NCBI GenBank assembly: GCA_951799425.1
Contig: OX637402.1
Span: forward strand, 29,852,492 to 29,916,491
DNA: 64,000 nucleotides
Direction: 5' to 3'
Source: Ilex aquifolium
Taxonomy: Eukaryota > Streptophyta > Magnoliopsida > Aquifoliales > Aquifoliaceae
The notes beneath the pieces are model-generated. The model ran no database searches. It saw only the letters and a program-made list of their open reading frames with translations, and was not told where the DNA came from. This document shows, one piece after another, positions 35,946-47,482 of the stretch. Numbering within the stretch: the first letter of the stretch is position 1; each line of letters starts with the position of its first letter. The translations under genes and the position numbers were made by a program.

Positions 35946-36226
35946 AAAAAAAATACAAAGAAAAAATCAGTATTTGGGATGTAGAACCTGAAGCAGAGTC
36001 AATCAGTGCAAACAATGAACACCAATTGATTGAGCATGAAACTCAAAAGCCGATCAAAACTTCATGGGTATTGAATCAAAACTTCCTCAGGATCTCCACA
36101 AGTGAAATCAGCAGAGGAAATACATCCAGAAATCATATGACAATCAACATGAATATATGAAAAGGAATCTCATGTTCCATGGTTGTTGCATGGAATACGT
36201 AATTCAAATTGTATTAGCAACTAACA

Positions 36227-36374
36227 CTCTCATTGAATAGACAAACACAGGGTGATTACACAATTATGTGTATACATATACTGTACAATGGTCTATGGGA
36301 CTCTCATTGAATAGACATGCACAGGGTGATTACACAATTATTTGTATACATATATTGTACAAAGGTCTATGCAT
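36227..36374. repeat. 74-bp direct duplication in the Harbinger element
   Basis: CTCTCATTGAATAGACA… (36227-36300) is repeated from 36301 with a few substitutions. It is non-coding. Confidence 0.85.
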
Positions 36375-37517
36375 ATACATACACATTCAGTGATAACACT
36401 TTCTCGCAGATATACTTTTGCTGCCAGGAGCTAATAATTTTAGTTGACATTGATTTTGACCCATTCTTCAACTTTGAAACAGCCGAAGATAGATGAGAAC
36501 CATCCAGCATGGTTGCATCTTCAGATTAGAGATTTCGACCCAAAGTTTGAAGCAAGTAAAATAAAAGGCCATCACTCGAGCACGTCCATTCACGAGGCTG
36601 ATCGCCGATGGACACTTGGTTTTTCAAATATGGAAACTTGTGAGGCTGCTTGATTGATGATTTTTGAGGAAACTAGTAAGCAGAGGTCGGCAGTGGAGAG
36701 CTTGCTTGCTACACTACTTCAGGACAATTTTCCAGGAAATTCATTAGATTGTCAAGGGCTGTGAGGCAAAGATTTGACGGGATATAGGTTCGCCTACTAA
36801 CAAATTTGTGTTCTTTTTATATCCGTGTGTGTGTGAATGTATGTACTCATATTTCTGTATTCTACTTGTTGATTACAACAATCTTCAGAATACCTACCTA
36901 TTACCATGTTCCCAATGACCGAAAAATGTTTTCTTCATAATTGCCTTGTATTGTCCATTTCAGAGATTACATTAGCATTTCATGATAACAACCTTCTTAT
37001 AAAAGATATGCAGAGCCTCTAAATTGTGGGCTAGCTATGGAGCTTCTCTGAATCAAGTGGACCGAGTGTTACCCCTGTCCACCGACCTTGGTTCAAACTT
37101 CTGCATATGTTTCTGTTTCCTCACATATTCAGTTGAAAACGAAATCAAATATTTGAAAATAGCCATTTGCGAGCACAATCTATGTGAGTAAAATGAAAAT
37201 GCTTCTGTCGGACATTTTCTCAAACACTTTCAAAGCAAGACCCAAATCACCACAACCCAATTACATTTGTATCGGTGCAGATGATTAGTTTCGTAGGTGG
37301 TGTCGAAACCTTGAAAATAAAGAACAGTAGTGAAAAGAGAAAGAGAAATTACCTGAGATTTGTTGCAAAAATCGAATTTGATCTGGTCTTGGTCTTGGTC
37401 TTGGTCTTGGTCGTGGATCTGGTGCATTGCTTCACCGAAGAGAGTGATAGGGAGGGAATGAGGGGGACGCCATAGATGCAGATGAGAGTGTGTGAGAGAG
37501 AGATGCAGATGAGAGTG

Positions 37518-37520
<3 letters not shown>

Positions 37521-37568
<48 letters not shown>
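37521..37568 (-). repeat. (GA)24 microsatellite in the Harbinger element
   Basis: A perfect run inside the transposon's right end, upstream of the transposase on its strand (CT on that strand). Confidence 0.9.
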
Positions 37569-37569
<1 letters not shown>

Positions 37570-37823
37570 GAGAGAGACTGATGAGTAGCAAACAGGGATC
37601 GATTTTTTTTTTTTCCAGATAAATTGAGCTGTTACCCAGGGATTGGGAATGGAGAATACCATGGTTTATTTGGGAATGGTCAATCCCATGATTTATGGGA
37701 TTAGTTATTCCTTAGGAATAGGAATGGAATTTTAATCCCACAAACCAAACAAAGGAATTGGTATTACTAAGGAATGACTATTCCATTCCTAAGGTCTAAT
37801 ACCATGTACCAAACACAGTGTAA

Positions 37824-38676
37824 GTAAAATTTAAGGGCTAATTATAATATTTATTCAATAATTGCTTAAATTACACATTTACCTTTTATTTTAGATAACT
37901 AATTTTATTATAATTGCTTAAGTTGATTAATGATCAATCATAAAACATTGTGATCAATTATAATTTTATCTGTATAATTTAACTTATAAAAATTAAAACT
38001 TAGATGATTGATTTTTTTATTCAATTATAACTTATATTTTAAAAAATTATAAATATCAATACAGTATTATAGCAGTCAGTAGGGTAATATTCCTCAGGTA
38101 ATGCTATATTTACCAAATTCCATATCTAATCAAAAATATATTAATCAACATTTGGCGGGTTTAAAAATGATATAGAGTTACCAACTCATTTAATAAAAAT
38201 ATTTTTTAATAAAAATTTTAGTATGAATAACATTTCCCATGTTCCTCTTGAGAGTAACCTTTAAATAGCTACCTGAACAACCACCATAAAATTGATGGTG
38301 TCAGTGCGTCACCACGTAACTGCCTCCGATCATTCTTAATAGAAATTGACTGGAGGGTAATCCACACTGGAGCCAACCTAACCACACGCCAAGCGCCAAG
38401 ACAGACCGACACGCACACCCACACCTACCTACAAATTTGGATCAATATCCATTTCCCACTTTCCAACGAGGTTGTCTGATGTGGAATATATAGAGATATG
38501 GGCACGTACCGCCAGCAGCTCACTCCTATCCCCCTGTAAAAGAACTCTAAAATAATATTTGATCCATATCTGTGAATCACAGCGTTCCGTATTCAATTGT
38601 TCCCTCTTTCTTGTCATTTTCCTCCCTGGTCACTTCACTATATAGTCTCCATAATTCAGTGACACCCATTTCAATT
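37824..38676 (+). other. Upstream region of the BCAT gene
   Basis: AT-rich to about 38300, then less so. No other gene was recognised. Confidence 0.5.
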
Positions 38677-38702
38677 CTATATATATATATATATATATAT
38701 AG
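38677..38702 (+). promoter_or_regulatory. (TA)n TATA-like tract before the BCAT gene
   Basis: An uninterrupted TA run lies 108 bp before the BCAT start codon and is followed by a CT-rich stretch typical of a transcription start. It can serve as an extended TATA box, though this rests on position only. A 7-aa upstream ORF (38731-38754) lies in the presumed leader. Confidence 0.4.
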
Positions 38703-38809
38703 AGCCTTCTCTTCTCTGTTTGCTCTGTGTATGATTCTATCTGCTTGTAATTGAAATTTTGAAATTTGGGTTTGAAATTGTTACAACTGGTTTCTTCCAA
38801 GAGAGCAAG

Positions 38810-41800
38810 ATGATTCGAAGAAGTGCCTATCTTCGCAGTTTGATTCGATATTTTCATGTGGGTTCTTCTGTATCCAAGGTTACCATCTACCAATCTGTTA
38901 TTATCTTCTTCTCGCATACTAAATTTTGTTCTGCATTTGGTAATTTGATGAGGGCAGAGCTTGGTGCAACAATAAGGTTGCTCCATTGTGGCATAGAGGT
39001 CACGGGTTCGAATCGAACCCGTGAAAATAGTCTCTCGGTAAAATTGCGTACATCTGACCATCTTTAGAATCCACAACGATGAGAGCCTCGTGCACCGAGT
39101 CGGCCCTTTTTATTCGGCAATTTGATGGGTTTTTTTTTCTGTTTTAGTTTTTGTTTAGGAGGTGTTTGTTGATTCAGTATAAGCCTATTCATATTTTATT
39201 TAAAGTTGGGTAGAGTTTGAAATCATCTCCATGCTTCTTTTCTTGGAACTTGGAAGGCTTATTCTATAGACTATGTAAAAGATTAGGGAATTCTGGTGCA
39301 AACTGAAAGGAAAAATACAAAACTAAATGAAATTATAAAGAAATTTTTGCATGTTGGTACCGATTCATGCTGTAATAACCTGTTAGTTGACAGGGTGTAA
39401 AGGGCACTGGAAGTCTATTGAGTGAATGGATCCGATAATTGCATCGAGAAGCAATTTTTTGGTATCCTATACCCACTTTTCATTCAATAAATAGTGACAC
39501 ATGTATAGTTTTTTATTTTATTATTTCCATTACTTCATAACTTTTACCGCGATCAACTTCGTTATGGTACCCACATTTTTTCTGGTATCATAGACTTATC
39601 CCTGAGTGTTGATTTACGCTGAAACTTTGATGGCGTTAATGGCTGGTTGGTATCAAGCTACTTAAATTTGTCATAAATAGCTATCCTGATTCCTATCAGA
39701 CAGCTTGATCAAAAGATTCATTGAAGTTTCTTTGATTCTCTTGTGTGGTTGAATTTTTCTGTATTTTGGAGCTGTCACTTTCAATGGAATAATGCCATAA
39801 GAAGTTATTCATGATTCTTTTGGTTTTTTATCTGGGGAAAATGACAGAACAGTTACCATCAATACTTTCTTGTGATTAAAATGCACCACAAATATTGCTG
39901 CTGCATAAACTTAGGGAAATAATTATTGATTTTTGGGGTCTGTTTAATACTTCATTTTCCATCGTCTAGGTGGTCTGATGAAATTAGGATCTTGCAATTA
40001 TAGTTGAATCTTGCAATGACTAAATTTTCTGTACTATTGTAGCTTGGAGCTTACAAATTTTCGTCTCGGGCCGCATCTTCTTTGCTGCAAGCCATTGAAC
40101 CATCCACTGACAGGTACTGCATATTGGAAAAGATATACCAAAAGAGAAACAAAGAAAAATAAACCTCATATTAAAGCCCATGCTTTACAACATTATGGTA
40201 ATGCTATATTTTTTAGATAGACAATTTCAACAATCGGCAAACTCAGTCTTTGAATGAATGATTCATATCATTGTGTGTATTTGCATGTCATCTTGCAATA
40301 CAAAATGTTAAATATGATTCTAAATTGGTATGCTGATCAAACAAGTTTTGATAGTTCTCATGACTCCTCTTTTTCTCTCTGCTTTCTGCTTTTGTTGGGG
40401 TGATTAGTAGTGCCAGTGATGACGAGTACACTGCTATTGATTGGAATAATCTTGGATTTGGCCTTATGCCAACTGATTACATGTACACGATGAAATGCTC
40501 TAAAGATGAGAATTTCACACAAGGCCAACTTAGCCGATATGGCAAAATTGAGTTGAGCCCTTCTGCTGGAGTCTTAAACTATGGGCAGGTAAACTGCAGC
40601 TGATTTCTAGTTCAAGTCATTGTTTATTTGAAAATTTCATCTGATCAGTCTGTTACAATTGTCAACAGGGCCTATTTGAAGGTACAAAAGCTTACAGAAG
40701 AGGAAACGGGCATCTCTTCCTATTCCGTCCAGATCAGAATGCAATTCGCATGCAGAATGGTGCCGAAAGAATGTGCATGCCCTCCCCCTCCATTGAGCAA
40801 TTTGTTGATGCTGTAAAGCAGACTGCTCTAGCTAACAGACGCTGGGTAATACTCATTATTGAACAATGTGTGGGGTCTCTATCCGGCATTAGTTCTTCCA
40901 ATGGTCAAAGTGATATTTTGCATTGCAATCTTCCACATGTTTGTGACATTTTATTTCAAATTTGAGCAGATTCCGCCTCCAGGAAAAGGGTCTCTTTATA
41001 TTAGGCCTCTGCTAATGGGAAGTGGGCCTATACTTGGTTTGGCTCCAGCATCTGAGTACACATTCCTCATATATGCTTCCCCTGTTGGCAACTATTTCGA
41101 AGTCAGTTTCTTTCCCTCTATGTCCATCTTATTCTACTTTCCGTTGTATCTTATTTTTGGTAGTATGACCTGGGTTCAGTTCTCATTAACAAAAAAGAAA
41201 CATGGTTTCTCGATATACAGGAAGGTTTGGCACCCTTGAACTTATACATCGAGGATGAATTTCATCGCGCCTCTCGTGGTGGAGCTGGAGGCATCAAAAG
41301 CATAACCAATTATGCCCCGGTAAACAAATCCTTCTCACTTTTGGGTGTAAAAGAGGTTGCATAATTTCATCTGAATTTTACATTGCTTTTGAAACCATTG
41401 TCCTTGTGAACTGACGGTCAAATTTAATATATTGGGGAATCAGTGTTTCATAGACTCTTACAAGTAAAGGTGGCTATGTTGTAATATGTTCTCAATATTA
41501 TTGGCAGGGAGATGGCTTAAGAGTAAATTTCTAATTCACCTTTTACAGCATATCAGGCTGTGCAATGTTGGAGGAATATTATGAAAGAATCAACACATTT
41601 TTTCTGTTGTGTAGGTCTTGAAAGCTTTAAGAAGAGCAAAAGAAAGAGGATTTTCTGATGTCCTATACCTCGATTCTGTGACTAAGACAAATATCGAGGA
41701 GGTCTCTTCTTGCAACATTTTTCTTGTGAAGGTATTTCTTCCGTCCAGATTTTCTGTTAACTCAATTTGAGACTATAGACATACCTAATTACATTTGAAT

Positions 41801-42894
41801 AATTCTGTTTTCTATGAAAATCACCGAGTATTTTGAGTACTCTTCAAAACTTTGGTTCAATGTCAACAATCACAAGGAAATGGAAAACAGGAGAAAATAT
41901 TGCTTGGTTTTTGTTTTCTGGAAAATTGAGAAGTATAACACCTTCTATGTTTTATCATTTAATATTTTTTGTGTTTACAATAATGCTTAGAATCAATTTC
42001 CAGGGACTAGGGCTCATTGTTTGTATTAATTAATCTTTGTAGGACAATGTTCTTTCAACTCCAGCAACCAATGGAACCATTCTCAAAGGAGTCACACGAA
42101 TAAGCATCATTGACATTGCGCGTGACCTTGGATACCAGGTATGTAGTCAGTTGCTTAAGATCCAATTAGGTTGATTGCCACCATCAAGCTCTACTTATTT
42201 TTCAACCGGCGTTAGGTTGAGGAACGTTCTATTCCAGTGGAGGAATTGCTTAGTGCTGATGAAGTTTTCTGCACAGGAACTGCTGTTGGTGTTGCTCCTG
42301 TAGGGAGAATAACATATGAGGGTAGAAGGTAAACAACTGTAGTGATGGAATATTTCTTATCACCATTAACTTAAAAGTTGAAATTAAATGATTAGCACAG
42401 CTGTGAAAAGAATTGGCTTAACGTTCAACACTCTATATTGACAGCCTTGAGAAGGATTCAACCTGTCTGAGTTGTGTTTTGTGACTTGTAGTTGAGAATA
42501 TTGGAGTAAATTCTAGTTTAAACTATCAATAAAAATCAAACGAATTCATCAAACAGTCTGCGGATAAAAATCTGCAGTTAGTAACATGGTCATCAGGTTT
42601 CAATCAGTAGTTAATGACCAAAGTGAGGGGAAAAAAGATGTTTGTCACTTGTGCAGCTTGTGTTGTACTTATATTATGATACCTCCAACATGCACTGTTA
42701 CCTTACTGGTTGCAGAACGCTTATGTTGTATTGCTAGTTTCTTCCTTCTGCATGTTGTAAACACAACTTGAATATGCAGGGTTGAATACAGGACGGGTTC
42801 TCGGCTTGTGTCTCAGGAGCTGTACTCAACACTTGTAGGGATTCAAACAGGTCTTATTGAGGACAAGAGGGGCTGGGTTGTGGAGATTGATTGA
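38810..42894 (+). CDS. BCAT: Branched-chain amino acid aminotransferase, organellar type (10 exons)
   Basis: The exons are 38810-38878, 40043-40113, 40408-40588, 40669-40845, 40970-41101, 41221-41319, 41615-41731, 42043-42138, 42216-42328 and 42780-42894, all GT-AG and in frame, 389 aa. The enzyme swaps the amino group between Leu/Ile/Val and 2-oxoglutarate using pyridoxal phosphate. It is a fold-type IV aminotransferase. Visible family blocks are the [20 protein letters not shown] start of the core, [28 protein letters not shown], the cofactor lysine K236 in [26 protein letters not shown], and [14 protein letters not shown]. The Arg-rich, acid-free N-terminus ([16 protein letters not shown]) looks like a mitochondrial transit peptide, in line with BCAT1/BCAT2-like enzymes of branched-chain degradation. 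A plastid location cannot be ruled out. The exon 5 donor (GTCAGT) is unusual, and the exon 3 acceptor is ambiguous (TAGTAG). Confidence 0.93.
38951..39118 (+). mobile_element. Au-like SINE in BCAT intron 1
   Basis: An A-box-like TGGTGCAACAATAAGG (38962-38977) and a perfect B-box GGTTCGAATC (39005-39014) are followed by a 3' part ending GCACCGAGTCGGCCCTTTT, which resembles the 3' end of plant Au SINEs. AATTTGATG flanks both sides (38942-38950 and 39119-39127), and similar bases extend the duplication. It is 168 bp, in the same orientation as the gene. Confidence 0.8.
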
Positions 42895-44535
42895 GCTCTC
42901 TATGTCCACATCTATACAATGTACAGTTCAGCTGTTGTACTTGTTTCTTGAAATGTAAATGGTGATGTTTGTCAATTGATGCCTAATAGGTAAAATAGCC
43001 TAATCATCTTTATCATCACTTATCATACTACAGACTCCAGACTCCCTGTAAATCTCCATCTGCTCCTTTCATGAACTTAAAAGGCTTGATCTGTTTTCCT
43101 GAAAGTTATAAAGTGTGGTGTTTTTACTATTATGGCTTTGTTGACTTTTCAAGCAAAAAAAAATTCAATATCAAAGCACAAAAAATTAAAAAAATAAAAT
43201 AAAAATAGATTAGTTGTCTTAAATTGCAATTGTTGATTATCTATACTAAATTTGGCCTGCTTTCTGTTGGTGTCTCTGGTTTACATTTTATTAGGAGTGA
43301 TACGATTCGGCAGATATATAAATAAATTATATCAAAAAATCAGTTGAAGATAGAAAAGATCGTATTCAGTATAAATAACTCTTTTTTATACCCGGGTCCA
43401 ATAGAGGTACATGAGAGACTTTCTACAAATTGGGCCCTATACGAGATCTATGAATTGTGATAATTTATTTGAGATTGAGTTTAATTCAAGTTGAACATGA
43501 ATTTGATTCTAACTTCAGAATTAAACCTGAATTGAATCCACTTTCAACTCGAATTGCAACTCGCAATTGTGTAATCTAAGTTCAATATGATATAAAAAAT
43601 TTAAACTTAAATAATACTCTGATTGAAGAGTTCAAACTCAACTTTAGAAAAGTTTTATAATTTGGGTTGAATTTGAGTTAACTTCTCAAACCGTTCGAAT
43701 TGTATTCTTTTTTTTTTTTTTGCTTCTCAAAAAAGAGATGGGGAGCAAGAAGAGCGTCCAAAAACCATTTCTATATATTCTCACTAGTGAGATCATAAGA
43801 CCTTAACAGTGCCCGTCCCCGCGACGTTAGGAGGAACAATTGGAAACGGGTCTGAGAAAATATCGAATAACCAGACTCATAAACACTAGCAGCATCACCT
43901 ATGTAATCAAATTTCGTATGAGTATTTACTTTATGATTCTTGACATTTTTATTTTATTTTTATCTTTTTTATGATCAATTTATTCGGTCACCATTTTGGA
44001 GGCTGCTCGCATAAGATTATATTTAGCCGAGGTGTCAATGGTACGAACCCAACATGAATCCAATCCGATATAAAATTGAAAAATAACATGATCAATTGAC
44101 ACAAATATAAATATATCAAAATAAAGTTAAACATGAATGATATAATTATTGGGTAATATAGGTAAAAAAAATAAGTATTTTATAAATTTTTAAATATTTA
44201 TATATATTATTATATAAATTTTTATAAAATTAAATAATTTTTTTATTGACCCAAATATTACCACTATCAAAAAATGACACGACGCGATTGATGTTTGGTG
44301 CTGGGAAAAACTTTCTTGGCCTCTGGGCGAATTGAGGTGCCCAATATTGACTTGAAGGTGGGCTTTGTGATATGGTTGAATAAGGTGCGTCGAACTTGGC
44401 CCAATATTGACTTAAAGTAGGGCATAATGATGTCGTTGAATCAAGTGGGCCAAACCTTGTGGATGTCTGTAACAGGCAGGAAAGCTGCCCTCTTATATGA
44501 TTTTTTTTTGGGTGTACGAAAATAAATTTGGTCTG
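42895..44535 (+). other. BCAT 3' flank and intergenic sequence
   Basis: The BCAT 3' UTR should end within the first few hundred bases. The rest is AT-rich with no supported gene. Confidence 0.5.
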
Positions 44536-44540
44536 TTCTA

Positions 44541-45093
44541 AGGCCGTTTGGTTAGAAATAAAAAAATGATGGAAAGTGAAAATGATAGAAATTGAAGTGA
44601 AAGAAAAGAAAATGATAGAAAATATATTTTCATGCATGTATTTGATTAGAATGAAAAATTTACGGGAAAGTATTAAAATAATTTCATTCTATTGTTTGAA
44701 AGAAAGTAAAGTTACAATTTTTTTTTTATAATTATCTAAATTACCTTTAATTATATTAAATCGGTCTAAAAAAGAAAAAAAATATGTAATTACAATTGAA
44801 AGTTAAATTTTTTTTAAAAAGTGGCTCGAAACCTAATTTTAAGACAATCACCAACACAAAGGTCTTTGGGCCAAATTATGTGATTAATTAAATTCATACC
44901 AAATTTTTTTAAAATTAATAACCAATAAAATATTTAAAAAAAAAAAAGGTAAAATGGGAAGTTAGTTATAGATTACAACTTTCTTGCATTTCCTTGTGTT
45001 TTTTACAAGAAAAAAAAGTTAGTTATTTGTGAGAAAATTTAAGGATGAAAGAAAATTATTTTTTCTACCATTTTCCTTTTCATGCTAACCAAA
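44541..45093. mobile_element. Possible MITE with GTTTGGTTAG ends
   Basis: GTTTGGTTAG(A/C)AT on the left is matched by the complement of CTAACCAAACACAT on the right, with further resemblance inward (AAAATGATAG/AAAATGGTAG). The layout is like the element at 17538-18096. No target duplication was found. Confidence 0.35.
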
Positions 45094-46867
45094 CACATGA
45101 AAATTTTAAAAAATTTCTCTTTCTTGCATTTTCTACCATTCTCCCGCTAAATAAATGAACCCAAGGGAAAAAGAAAAGAAAATTTTACAATTGAATTTGT
45201 TACTTAATTAAACTAGTATATGCCAACAAAACATCTAAACTCCTTCGAATTACGATAGCTAATATTCGTATTTGAGAAAATAGTTGATATAAGTCTGAAC
45301 ATCTTATAAAAAATAATAAAAAAATTGTCAACCAAACATTACGCGCCACAGCACATATAACCAATGATGTTTTCATTGGGTGTTTAAAAATACTAGAATC
45401 TAAGAGGAAGAGTGACTGACAGAGACTCGAGCTCAAGGTCGACTATGATTGATTGCCATTGATTGGCAACAGTGATACCCACGAATGACCATTCTTTTTA
45501 TTTTTCATGAAACACACAAAAGAAACAACATTTAATTATCCCATAACATTACAAAACGAAAAGAAGTTGAAAGATAAATAATCGCCCAAATTCATCCATT
45601 GTTTTAAAAAGACTTAACTTTTGAAAGAGTGTATGAGAATTTACCACGTAAGATAAATATTCATGTTATGAAGCCAACATGTAGACCACTTAAAAAGACA
45701 ACATTTTCTAGGTTCCAATCAACTTCAGTTTCATTCTTTTGACCAAAGAAACAAAAAATAAAAAACTGAACATGTTTTGATGATAAAACTACGTTCGATT
45801 TTTGGCCCGTGATGTTCAATTAATTTTTAAATGTTAAATATAATTTTAAAAACTATTAATATATTATAATATTTTTATAATGTGAGAAAAAAAAAATTAA
45901 AAGTTTTTGAAGTGCGGACTCAAGAAAATTTGTTTAGCTCCACCCTCAACATATAAATGATGAGATGAGATAAGATAAGATTAAGTCAAAGTCTTTACTC
46001 CATCAATTCAGTTGCTATCACATATGCTTCCATCAATCGCCATTGTTCTAGTGCTAATGGTGTCTCATCAACCAAACTTCCACCACCACCACCAACCATT
46101 GAAAAACATGGTAAAACACGGCGGCATTCATGTGATTATGAGAAAACTTATTCATTTAGAGCTAACTCTACTATACCAAAAAAAAAAAAAAAAATTGTAT
46201 CGATATCGTCGGTTATCATTTTTTATGATAATATTATAATTTTAAAAGAAGAAATTATAATTACTCAAAAGAATGTCATGATAGATTACAGACACTTATG
46301 ATCGATCATACTCTTTAAAATTATAACTTACATCCTAAAAAAAATTATAAGTTACATTTTATAAAAAAATTATAATTTTCGATAGGATATTACTACCGGG
46401 TAGCCTTTTCCTCATATAGGGGTGGACTGGAAACATTTAATTTTGTCAATCAGTCAAGTCACCGGATACATGCACGCCTAACTTTGCATTAAATTGGACG
46501 TCAGATCGGTCGTCACAGCCGGTGTAGGGTGTGACCACTGTTTGAAAAAAAGGAACTCCAAGTTTTAGTTCGGTGCATGTATCTAGATTTAATTGTGATT
46601 TGTTGCTTGTCGGATTCATACCTTATTCAAATTGTATCGTGTTAATTTTTTTTTAATTTATTTGATCAAATTCATTCCTATTTATATATATTTGTGTTAT
46701 GTTGAGTTTATTTTGTGTATAAGTTATGCAACTAAATGACTCGGTCAACAAATTTAATTATAATCCAATTTCTTTAAAATAAGAATTATTATAAAATTTT
46801 ACAAATAAATAAATTAATTATAGTTATCTACAATTAACTTCGACGAGCTTTGATACTTCAAAATTAT
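45094..46867. other. Intergenic sequence
   Basis: No supported gene or element. A short purine/pyrimidine-biased AT sequence dominates. Confidence 0.5.
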
Positions 46868-46875
46868 CACATGAT

Positions 46876-47474
46876 GAGTGGCAGATGGAGGAAAGGGCTA
46901 GGAAGTGCTTGGGCCCACTCTATTTTTTTTTTATTTTGGGCTCCAAATTTCCTTTTTTTTTTTTACTTTTTATATATTTTATATATACTTTTGGATATTT
47001 TCAATTGGGTCCACTCTAATGATTTAGAAAAAAATAAAATTAATTGAGTAAAATAAGTTGGGTCCTAGAATAAAAAAAAAAAAACAAAAAAGTCCATACG
47101 AAATCTCTTAAAATCAAGAAACTAAAATTGATTCATATGTGTGTTGTTTATGTGCTGTTAAAATATCAATATCATTTGTGGCAGCCTTCTTTGGTTAAAA
47201 AATTATAGAATATACTGTCAAAAATGAGTAAACATGAAATTTGTAAGAATATTAAAACAATATTTATTTTATTTGTGTCAAATAATTTTTGTTTATCTTT
47301 GATGTATAGATGTCATCTTAGTAATTTTTTTTCAAACAGGCCCCTTTATTTTTAAATATTAAATACGATGTAAAAAACATAAATATATCACATTATTTTT
47401 ATTTATTAAAAGACAAAGTAAAACTTGTAGTTAAAATGTACACACCCTAAATTATATTACTGGCTCTGTCACTG
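46876..47474. mobile_element. hAT-like non-autonomous element
   Basis: The left end GAGTGGCAGA and right end TCTGTCACTG are imperfect inverted repeats. The flanks CACATGAT (46868-46875) and CAAATGAT (47475-47482) match at 7 of 8 bases. It is 599 bp with no ORF. Confidence 0.5.
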
Positions 47475-47482
47475 CAAATGAT

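Larger units (their letters stand above)
33965..37820. mobile_element. PIF/Harbinger transposon with uninterrupted transposase
   Basis: The ends CGCTGCGTTTGGTAC and, as complement, CACTGTGTTTGGTAC match at 13 of 15 bases. TAA flanks both sides (33962-33964 and 37821-37823), the typical three-base target. The subterminal regions both contain repeated GGAATGGAAT. The 3,856-bp element carries one gene, a DDE transposase on the minus strand, and no recognisable ORF1 (Myb/SANT-type partner). The right part holds a 74-bp direct duplication (36227-36374) and a GA run (37521-37568). Confidence 0.85.

Noticed and set aside
36444-36653. 69-aa plus-strand frame in the Harbinger element as a possible ORF1
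   Set aside because: No Myb/SANT-like pattern. It is short and without splice context.
44230-44637. 135-aa minus-strand frame
   Set aside because: No domain or plausible splice partners. It overlaps a MITE-like end and low-complexity sequence.
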